DNA of 17,611 nt from DAOPYE01 sp035352715 (GTDB lineage Bacteria > Acidobacteriota > Holophagae > Holophagales > Holophagaceae): positions 1 through 17,611 of the forward strand of contig DAOPYE010000053.1 in the NCBI GenBank assembly GCA_035352715.1. The letters are read 5' to 3'. Numbering within the stretch: position 1 is the first letter of the stretch; each line of letters begins with the position of its first letter. The notes beneath the pieces are model-generated. The model was given only the letters and a program-made list of their open reading frames with translations. It did not search any database and was not told where the DNA came from. Shown here in pieces: positions 11,530 to 17,611 of this stretch. The translations under genes and the position numbers were made by a program.

Positions 11530-14406
11530 TCACTTGCGGCGGGTATCGAGTTCCATTCGCGTCTGGAGCGCCTGGGGATCGATGGCCAGATCCAGGCGCA
11601 GGCCCAGCACCGTATCCAACAAGGGATGGCGGTATCCCTCGGGAACGCGGTTCACCCCTTGGAGCCAGGGCTCCTTCCAGGCGGAGGACGTCCAGCGCTC
11701 GGACGCTTCCCCGTCCACGGCGTAGGCCCCGCCCAGGGGACATGCGAGCTTCGCGTCCATCAGGCTCTGCACCGATCCCACGGCATCTGTCACGTGAAGC
11801 TGGCGCTGGAAGTCCTGAAGCAGCAGGGATCCACCCGCGGAGACGCGCCGGTCGCGGGCGTAGAGTTCGGCCCTCAGGCGATCCGCCAGGCGGCTTTCCT
11901 CCAGGTTCCCGACACGCAGCCGCAGTTGGGCGGGACTGGGCGCGGGCTCCAGCTTGATCTGGTTCGTCACCGTCTCCAGCATCTTGCGTCCCGTACCCAC
12001 GACCAGGAAGCTCGACTTGAACTTGCGGCTCCAGATTTCGCTTTCCTTGCCCACCCAGTCGTGGTGGAAGAAGCGCTCGTTCAGCCTCATGAATCCCTTG
12101 GCGTCAGGCTTGACGTCCTCATCCTCCATGAGGCCCGTCTGCTGGAGGAAGCCCTGCCCAGCCCCGGCGTGTTCGCCCAGGTAGCCACGCAGGTTGTCCA
12201 TCAGCACCTTGTCCGCCAAGCCTCCGCCCCAAGCGATCTCGCCATCGGCCATCCGCCAGGGCACGGCAATGTCTCTCAATCCGGCAAACATGCGCGGGCG
12301 CACTAGGCTCGGCGCGCCGCCTTCGCCCATCATCTTCGAACGACGGCCCAGGATAGCCTCCAACTTGGGCGCCACTTCGATCGCCAGGATGTCGCCCTTC
12401 ACCGCCGCCACGCGATCCTTCAGGGCTTCGCCCGTCAATCCCAGGAAGAAGCCATAGCGCGACTTCGCGTAGGGGCTGATGTGCAGTTCCATGGCGATGC
12501 GATCCGCGCCCTTGGCGGCATCCTGATGGCGGATGCTTCCGAACACGGGATCCATGTTCTGCCAGACACGCTGATAGGACTTGGCGAAGGCCCCGTAGGC
12601 CTTGGCTTCCGATGCGGTGACGCCCTTCAGCTCCACATCGGGCACGGGCAGGAAGCTGCCGCGCCCCCCGCGCACGCTGTCGACCGCGAGACCGGAAACC
12701 AGCCGGGGAGCCGATCCATCGCTGCGCTGGCCAAAGCCTGCGGGAAGGAAGCCCGCCTGCTTCAGCGCCTCGACCTCCTCCAGCGGTTGCCCTTCCGCCC
12801 GGGCGGCGGCCCGCGCGAACAGCAGCACCTGCAGCTCGGCCGCGGAGCGCGCGCGGCGGGTCATCTCCACCCGATAGGCGGGTCCCACCAGGTTGCGGAA
12901 GAACGGATCGGACAGGTAGAGGAAGGCGCCGTCATCGCTCGCAGCGACGCGGCTCCGCGCGTAGCGGAATTCCTTGAGCCCGCCGATGGACATCGACTGT
13001 CCATGCTCCGCCTTGCGCGTCGCCAGGAAGGACTGGACGATCCACAGCGAATTCGTAACCAGGTGGAAATCGCCATCCTGGACGTAGAACGAGCGCACCG
13101 CATGATCCGGGGATTCGATCAGCGCCACCTCCCGATCGCCGATGCGCATGGTGTTTGAAGCCACGGCCGGGTTCGCGGATTGCACCGCCTGGCGCTGGGC
13201 ATCGAGATGCCCGCGCAGCAGTCCGTTGTTGCGAGCCTGGAACAGCAGGCCGACGGCGGATCCCTCCTGGAAGAAGGTGTCTGTGCCGATCAAGGCGACA
13301 TCCTTCACCACCGTCCAGCCGAAGCGCCGGCTGGCCTCGGTCTCGCGCAGGGCGAGCTGGCGCTCGAGCTTCGGCTTGAAGCCCTTGTCGGCGCCGCGGC
13401 CGGAGACGACGCCACGAAGCTCTCCGCCCCACTGATCCAGACATCTCCCCAACCACAGGAAGTCATCGAACTTCGCGCACCGGAGATAGAAGCATTCCTT
13501 AGGAACGCGCATCGCCAAAGGCTCCACCTGCACCCGCCCGTCGTTGAACGGGGGAACGGGCAGCTCGGGCGGGGCGGCGGCCTGCGGCAGGGGCTGATCC
13601 AAGGGCTCCAGCTTCGACGCGTCGTCCAGCATGACGCCGCTTTGCATGGCGAGCCGGATGGACTCGGCGCCCGTGAGCAGGCCCACGACATCCTCCGCCT
13701 TGTCCCGGCGACCCCAGGCGTTCTTCTCCCGGCCCGATTTCGTCAGGCCCATGCGTCGGGCCAGCATGTCCGACAGGTACAGATCCAGCGAAAGGTCATA
13801 GGCGTCCATCCGCCGGACAGCCTCGATCTGGCCCAGGAAGGCCAGGCGCCATTCACGCTTCAGGGCATCCAGGCGCGCGGGATCCTGCGTGACGGGCACG
13901 CGCAGGGCGCCCCCGACGCAGGCCGCGCCCAGGTTCGCCAGCTTCAGATCCAGATCGGACTCACCGTGGAACAAGAACCACAGCACCGCCGAAGGCCTGA
14001 CGGAAGGTCCAGCGGAAGGACTGGGGGAAGGACTGGCAGCAGGCGCCGCATCCGAGCCGGATGCCTCCACCTCCACCACCTCCTCCAACTCCGGCTCTGG
14101 GAACGGCTCGCCTCCCAGACGTGCGTCCCAACTGGCTGGGTACAGATCCCGGCCGTTGGCTTCCTGCACCGAAGCGCGCCGCACCTGCTCCAGCAGGGCC
14201 AGATTGCCTCGCTTAGCGCCTGGAGCTTTTGGCGATGTCGCCGCCTCGCCGCTTCGCTCGCCCTTGGTATCGAGCGTCACGCGACAAACCCCGAAGGGCT
14301 CGCCCGCCACCGCTTCGGCGCGCAGGGGCGAACCCTCCGCGTGGGCCGCGATGGACGCAAAGAAAAGACAGGCGGCCAGACCACGCCGGATCGAAATCAG
14401 ATTCAT
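11530..14406 (-). CDS. Large secreted protein of unknown function
   Basis: I do not recognise this 958-residue product. It starts with a signal peptide (MNLISIRRGLAACLFFASIAAHA, cleavage after about residue 23). A proline/serine/alanine-rich linker follows at roughly 110-140 (SPSPSPSAGPSVRPSA), then a long region of mixed alpha/beta character without transmembrane segments or cysteine clusters. Segments such as FLYLSDPFFRNLVGPAYR and DVALIGTDTFFQEGSAVGLLF are weakly reminiscent of the secreted DUF3352-type proteins, but I cannot confirm a family. ATG 14406 has AGGAG about 6 nt upstream. It lies 51 nt after the fabG-like gene and 57 nt before nifV in the same direction, so it is probably co-transcribed with fabG. 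No link to nitrogen fixation is visible. Confidence 0.85.
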   Translation of the reverse strand: MNLISIRRGLAACLFFASIAAHAEGSPLRAEAVAGEPFGVCRVTLDTKGERSGEAATSPKAPGAKRGNLALLEQVRRASVQEANGRDLYPASWDARLGGEPFPEPELEEVVEVEASGSDAAPAASPSPSPSAGPSVRPSAVLWFLFHGESDLDLKLANLGAACVGGALRVPVTQDPARLDALKREWRLAFLGQIEAVRRMDAYDLSLDLYLSDMLARRMGLTKSGREKNAWGRRDKAEDVVGLLTGAESIRLAMQSGVMLDDASKLEPLDQPLPQAAAPPELPVPPFNDGRVQVEPLAMRVPKECFYLRCAKFDDFLWLGRCLDQWGGELRGVVSGRGADKGFKPKLERQLALRETEASRRFGWTVVKDVALIGTDTFFQEGSAVGLLFQARNNGLLRGHLDAQRQAVQSANPAVASNTMRIGDREVALIESPDHAVRSFYVQDGDFHLVTNSLWIVQSFLATRKAEHGQSMSIGGLKEFRYARSRVAASDDGAFLYLSDPFFRNLVGPAYRVEMTRRARSAAELQVLLFARAAARAEGQPLEEVEALKQAGFLPAGFGQRSDGSAPRLVSGLAVDSVRGGRGSFLPVPDVELKGVTASEAKAYGAFAKSYQRVWQNMDPVFGSIRHQDAAKGADRIAMELHISPYAKSRYGFFLGLTGEALKDRVAAVKGDILAIEVAPKLEAILGRRSKMMGEGGAPSLVRPRMFAGLRDIAVPWRMADGEIAWGGGLADKVLMDNLRGYLGEHAGAGQGFLQQTGLMEDEDVKPDAKGFMRLNERFFHHDWVGKESEIWSRKFKSSFLVVGTGRKMLETVTNQIKLEPAPSPAQLRLRVGNLEESRLADRLRAELYARDRRVSAGGSLLLQDFQRQLHVTDAVGSVQSLMDAKLACPLGGAYAVDGEASERWTSSAWKEPWLQGVNRVPEGYRHPLLDTVLGLRLDLAIDPQALQTRMELDTRRK

Positions 14407-14457
14407 GCCTGCTCCTGGTGAATGGAAAATCCTAGCAGGCGTTCTGATTTCAAGGCA

Positions 14458-15216
14458 TCAAAGGCACAATCCCCCGTCCACGTTCAGCACCTGGCCGCTC
14501 ATGTACGAGGCCCAGGGGCTGGCGAGGAAGGCCACCACCGGGGCGACCTCGTCCGGCTGGCCCTCGCGCTTCAGGATGGTGGGGGCCAGCATCTCGCGCT
14601 TGGCCTCCTCCGGCAGATCCGACGTCAATTCGGTGGCGATGAGGCCCGGGTTCACCGCGTTCACCAGGATGCCGAACGCGGCCAGCTCGCGCGCCAGGCT
14701 GCGCGTGAGGCCGATGAGTGCGGCCTTGCTGGCGCCGTAGTTCGTCTGGCCCGCGGTACCCATGACCGCCGTGGGGCTGACGATGTTGATCACGCGGCCC
14801 CAGCGGGCCGCCATCATGCCGCGCACGAACGCCTGGGTGACGTTCACCGCGCCGCGCAGATTCACGTCCATCACTTCGTCCCACTTCTCCGGCGACATCA
14901 GAATGAAGTGGCCGTCCTTGCGGATGCCCGCGTTGTTCACCAGGATGTCCACCGCACCCAGCTCGGCTTTCACGCGATCCGCACAGGCGCCCATGGCGGC
15001 GCGATCGCGCACATCACCCAGCACCACCATGGAACGCCGCCCCTTGGCGCGGATATCGTCCGCGACGGCGTTCGCCAGATCAAGGTTCTTGGCTCCGTGG
15101 ACGGCGACATCCGCCCCCCATTCCGCCAGAGTCAGGGCGATGGCACGGCCAATGCCCCGGCTGGAGCCGGAGACGAAGGCGATGTGTCCGGCGAGCGGCG
15201 GTTGTGCAAAGGTCAT
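14458..15216 (-). CDS. 3-oxoacyl-ACP reductase FabG-like short-chain dehydrogenase
   Basis: This 252-residue classical SDR has a Rossmann cofactor motif GSSRGIGRA (near residue 18), NNAG (near 93), and a Ser-Tyr-Lys active site in IVSPTAVMGTAGQTNYGASKAAL. The C-terminus GQVLNVDGGLCL is typical of FabG. The family reduces 3-oxoacyl-ACP with NADPH in fatty acid synthesis, but paralogues act on other substrates, and this one is not beside acpP, fabD or fabF, so the housekeeping role is unproven. The ATG at 15216 (MTFAQ) is preceded by GGAG with 7-nt spacing; the in-frame TTG at 15228 overlaps that site and is less likely. After correction of the assembly gap upstream, the preceding pseudouridine synthase stops 24 nt before this start, suggesting an operon. 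Confidence 0.88.
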   Translation of the reverse strand: MTFAQPPLAGHIAFVSGSSRGIGRAIALTLAEWGADVAVHGAKNLDLANAVADDIRAKGRRSMVVLGDVRDRAAMGACADRVKAELGAVDILVNNAGIRKDGHFILMSPEKWDEVMDVNLRGAVNVTQAFVRGMMAARWGRVINIVSPTAVMGTAGQTNYGASKAALIGLTRSLARELAAFGILVNAVNPGLIATELTSDLPEEAKREMLAPTILKREGQPDEVAPVVAFLASPWASYMSGQVLNVDGGLCL

Positions 15217-15240
15217 CGCAAACTCCAATCCCGGAATAGC

Positions 15241-17150
15241 CTACTTGACCTTGCGCGGCCCCTTGGCGCCGAACTTGGAGGCGGGCTTGGATGCAGGCCT
15301 GGAGCTGGAGCCGGATGTGGACCTGGATGTAGATGTGGATTTGGCGCTCGGCCGAGCATTGGTCCGCGCGCCAGACGAAGCGCCGGGACGAGCAGGCCTG
15401 GAAGCACCGCGCGATTCAGGACCACGTGACTCGGTTCCGCGAGATTCGTGAGCGCGTGGATTTGCNNNNNNNNNNNNNNNNNNNNNNNNNNNNNNNNNNN
15501 NNNNNNNNNNNNNNNNNNNNNNNNNNNNNNNNNNNNNNNNNNNNNNNNNNNNNNNNNNNNNNNNNGCGATTCAGGACCACGTGACTCGGTTCCGCGAGAT
15601 TCGTGAGCGCGTGGATTTGCGGGACGGGATTCCGTGGAGCGGGGTCCGCCTCCGGGACGGCCTTCACCACGTCCTTCGGCCTGCCCTTCGGGGCGAGGTC
15701 CACGGAACGGCTGGCGCGGCCGCTGTTCGCGGGCGTCTTCCTGCCTTTCGGGCCGCTGTCCGGAATGCTGTCCAGGACGCCGCTCGGGTCTATCATCCCG
15801 CTTGCGATCGAAACCGGGGCGTTCGGAATTTCGCTCAGGACGGGCAGTGCCCGCAGCGCGGGGCTTGCGTTCGGGACGATCCCCCGCAGGGCGCTCAGGA
15901 CGTTCGCTGCGATCAAAGCGTCCACTGCGCTCAGGCCGCTCGGAGCGATCAGGCCGTTCAGGCCTTCCAAAGCTGCGCTTCGCGGGCGCCTCGTCATCCG
16001 TCCGGCGAGGGCCAAAGCCTGCGCGGGGACGCACAGGCCGACCTGAATCTCGCCCCGTGTCGCGACCCGAGTCACGATCGGGCTTGCGTTCGTCGCCGTT
16101 CGAGGTGCCAAAGCGGTTCGCCCGAAGGACGCGCTCGAACTTACGGCCCTTGGTGATCTTGGGCTTGTAGATGCCTTCCTCGCCCGTCACACCGGCTTCG
16201 GCCCGCTCCACACGACGCTGGTTGCGCAGGATCTTGAGCGCCCGCTCCATGTCCGTGGGCAAGGGGGTGCTGACCGTCAGGCTCTCGTCGGTGACGGGAT
16301 GGCGGAAGCCCAGCAGCTCTGCGTGCAGGGCCTGGCGATCCAGGATGGGACTTTCATCGCCGTAGACCTGATCGCCCAGCAGGGGGTATCCGCGATCCGC
16401 GAACTGGACGCGGATCTGATTGCGGCGGCCCGTCTCCAACCGAACCTCGACCACGGTGTGGCCAGGCAGGCGCTCCAGCACGCGGAAATGGGTGATGGCG
16501 TGCTTGGCGCCCTTGGGCTCATTCTTGCGCGGCTGCACCACAGCCATCTTCAGGGACTTGGCGTGTTCGATGAGCTTGCCCGTGAGCGTGCCCGCATTCT
16601 CCGGGATCTCGCCCACCAGGATGGCCTTGTAGACGCGATTCAGATGGTGCGTCTCGAAAAGCTTCTTCAGGCCGTGCAGGGCTTCCGGCGTCTTCGCGAA
16701 GACCAGCACGCCCGACGAGAAACGATCCAGGCGATGGACGATGTAGAGCTGGAAGCGCTTGAAGCCACGGCGGCGGTAGTGTTCGGTGATCGCTTCCGCC
16801 AGGCATTCCTCGCGGCCCGATTCAGAAGGCACCGAGAGCATCCCCGCGGGCTTGTCCACGAAAACGAGATGCTTGTCTTCCCAAAGGATATTGAACCCGG
16901 CCTCAGCCATCTGGGTCTTGGGCGGGGGCAGCTCTTGATAGGTGGTGTCGGGATCGAAGGCCACGGCGATTTCGTCGCCCGCCTTCGTCCGGTGGCCATG
17001 GGTATGGACCATCTCACCGTTCACGCGCACGCAGCCCGCGTCGATGATGCCCTTGGCTTGGCGGTGACTCACCCCCAGCACCCGATGCAGTTCCGCCGCC
17101 AGCGCCGAATTTCCTTCTCCGGCCTGCCAAGTCTTGTTCAATCGAGCCAT
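15241..17150 (-). CDS. RluA-family 23S rRNA pseudouridine synthase with long Arg-rich tail (contains assembly gap)
   Basis: This enzyme isomerises specific uridines in rRNA. It has an S4 RNA-binding domain (about 15-62), then the RluA catalytic motif HRLDRFSSG with catalytic Asp142, and ETGRRNQIRVQFADRGYPLLGD (about 239-260). Residues from about 350 onward form a disordered Arg/Pro/Glu/Ser/Asp-rich tail (RPERPDRSERPERSGR). The tail is interrupted by 100 Ns at 15466-15565 flanked by identical 55-bp copies. Read literally the frame shifts and ends at 15213. If the gap plus one copy (155 nt) is removed, the frame continues and ends KFGAKGPRKVK at the TAG at 15241, giving 584 residues. ATG 17150 has GGAGG 5 nt upstream and is preferred to ATG 17162. 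RluA-family enzymes usually have about 220-330 residues, so the tail is exceptional. The exact target uridine is unknown. Confidence 0.85.
15411..15465. repeat. 55-bp sequence, left copy at assembly gap
   Basis: This is identical to 15566-15620 and ends exactly at the first N. Such a copy on both sides of a gap is what unmerged overlapping contigs look like. Confidence 0.9.
15466..15565. other. Assembly gap of 100 N
   Basis: Exactly 100 unknown bases lie within the Arg-rich tail of the pseudouridine synthase gene. The round number suggests a scaffolding placeholder, not a measured distance. The flanks are identical over 55 bp. Confidence 0.97.
15566..15620. repeat. 55-bp sequence, right copy at assembly gap
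   Basis: Identical to 15411-15465 and starting at the first base after the N run. On the minus strand it codes for ANPRAHESRGTESRGPES in the pseudouridine synthase frame. Confidence 0.9.
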
Positions 17151-17254
17151 CACAGCCTCCATGCCTGGCGTCCTTTAAACGCTGGGCGATCGAACAGAAG
17201 ATCACGAAAAACAGGAATCCCCAAGGGGCATTTCTGACCGACGCCCCAAGGCGC

Positions 17255-17283
17255 TTTACAGCCACTCTTTTTTCACATAGCCT
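17255..17283 (+). promoter_or_regulatory. Weak candidate sigma-70 promoter of the plus-strand exported protein
   Basis: TTTACA (17255-17260, five of six matches to TTGACA), a 17-nt spacer and TAGCCT (17278-17283, three of six matches to TATAAT) precede the ATG at 17309. The 158-bp divergent region 17151-17308 also holds two CCCCAAGG repeats (17219-17226, 17245-17252) of unknown meaning. Confidence 0.25.
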
Positions 17284-17308
17284 GCGAGGAACATCCACGG
17301 AGTCCATC

Positions 17309-17611
17309 ATGTCGAATCCCTCCCATCTCCCGGGATTCCTGATCCCAGCGATCCTGGCCCTTCCGCTGGCGGCGGCGGACGCGCGCAGCGAGCTGCTGAA
17401 GGTTCCTCCGGTACATATCGCCCTGCCGCACCCCGAACTGCTGGCCAACCGGGCCAAGCCGCGCATCGCCTTCCTGGCGCCCAATGGCAACGCCACCACG
17501 AAAAACCTCATCGACCAGGCCATCGCGCATCTCACGCGCAAGGGCTTCGATGTGCTGGACCGCGAAAACCTGGAGCGCATCCTGCGCGAGCAGAAGATCC
17601 ACGGCAGCGAA
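17309..17611 (+). CDS. Exported protein, 3' end cut by window, possible CsgG-like fold
   Basis: This is an open frame of 101 codons reaching the right edge without a stop. The ATG at 17309 has GGAG 6 nt upstream. The product starts with a signal peptide (MSNPSHLPGFLIPAILALPLAAADA). Then come KPRIAFLAPNGNATTKNLIDQAIAHL and the segment FDVLDRENLERILREQ, which resembles the 'operator of a new beta-alpha unit plus VxxRxxLxxIL' pattern of CsgG/LpoB-like outer-membrane assembly proteins. This resemblance is weak and based on one motif; there is no lipobox cysteine in the visible part. The gene is divergent from the pseudouridine synthase and is the only plus-strand gene I can support in the window. 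Confidence 0.7.
   Translation, partial: MSNPSHLPGFLIPAILALPLAAADARSELLKVPPVHIALPHPELLANRAKPRIAFLAPNGNATTKNLIDQAIAHLTRKGFDVLDRENLERILREQKIHGSE

Noticed and set aside
10339..12306. 655-codon plus-strand open frame opposite nifV and the secreted protein
   Set aside because: The minus strand carries a well-motivated NifV with all family motifs. The plus frame is rich in His/Gln/Arg with no recognisable domain.
15213..15240. C-terminal extension of the pseudouridine synthase to 15213
   Set aside because: It depends on reading literally through 100 Ns. Collapsing the duplicated 55 bp shifts the frame to a sensible end at 15241.
1..17611. tRNA, rRNA, CRISPR arrays, insertion sequences
   Set aside because: No tRNA-like cloverleaf, rRNA segment, regularly spaced repeat array or transposase-like protein was noticed on either strand by reading; no search tool was available.

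Overview
This window carries a compact molybdenum-nitrogenase (nif) operon, read on the minus strand, from an anaerobic or facultatively anaerobic, high-GC, Gram-negative-type bacterium. The order nifH-nifI1-nifI2-nifD-nifK-nifE-nifN-nifB-[2Fe-2S] ferredoxin, the two PII-like nifI genes between nifH and nifD, the clostridial-type NifD (with an extra segment of about 50 residues) and the short NifK all point to an anaerobe-type nitrogenase. The -24/-12 (sigma-54) promoters and the exported, porin-like protein at the left edge point to a diderm. My best guess is the Holophagae (Acidobacteriota, Holophaga/Geothrix relatives). Sulfate-reducing Desulfobacterota share much of this gene order, and the sequence alone does not settle the taxon.

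Layout, left to right. 1-142: start of a signal-peptide-bearing, probably outer-membrane protein (minus strand, cut by the window edge) with its own strong sigma-54 promoter at 226-241. 143-560: gene-free region holding that promoter, two CGACA-N5-GTC elements and the intrinsic terminator of the nif operon (484-533). 561-9776: the nif operon, with tightly packed genes (ATGA overlaps at nifI1/nifI2 and nifE/nifN, gaps of 9-64 nt elsewhere) and one larger 91-nt gap between nifK and nifE that holds a terminator-like hairpin. 9777-10275: nifH leader and promoter region, with a near-consensus sigma-54 promoter (9874-9889) and two more CGACA-N5-GTC elements upstream. 10276-11472: a LeuA/NifV-family synthase, probably the homocitrate synthase NifV. 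11530-17150: three apparently co-directional genes (pseudouridine synthase, FabG-like reductase, large secreted protein of unknown function). 17309-17611: start of a divergent plus-strand exported protein.

How the genes work together: NifH (Fe protein) delivers electrons to NifDK (MoFe protein). NifB makes the Fe-S-C core, which is finished to FeMo-co on NifEN using homocitrate, plausibly supplied by NifV. The ferredoxin resembles the clostridial [2Fe-2S] protein linked to nitrogenase. NifI1/NifI2 switch activity off post-translationally when ammonium or glutamine is plentiful. No nifA, nifS, nifU, nifX or molybdate transporter gene is present in the window.

The two most useful observations are these. 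First, a shared DNA motif (16 of 18 positions identical) lies upstream of both strong sigma-54 promoters, while the canonical NifA site (TGT-N10-ACA) is absent. Second, the 100-N run inside the pseudouridine synthase gene is flanked by the same 55 bp on both sides. Removing the gap together with one copy restores a clean reading frame and a 584-residue protein.
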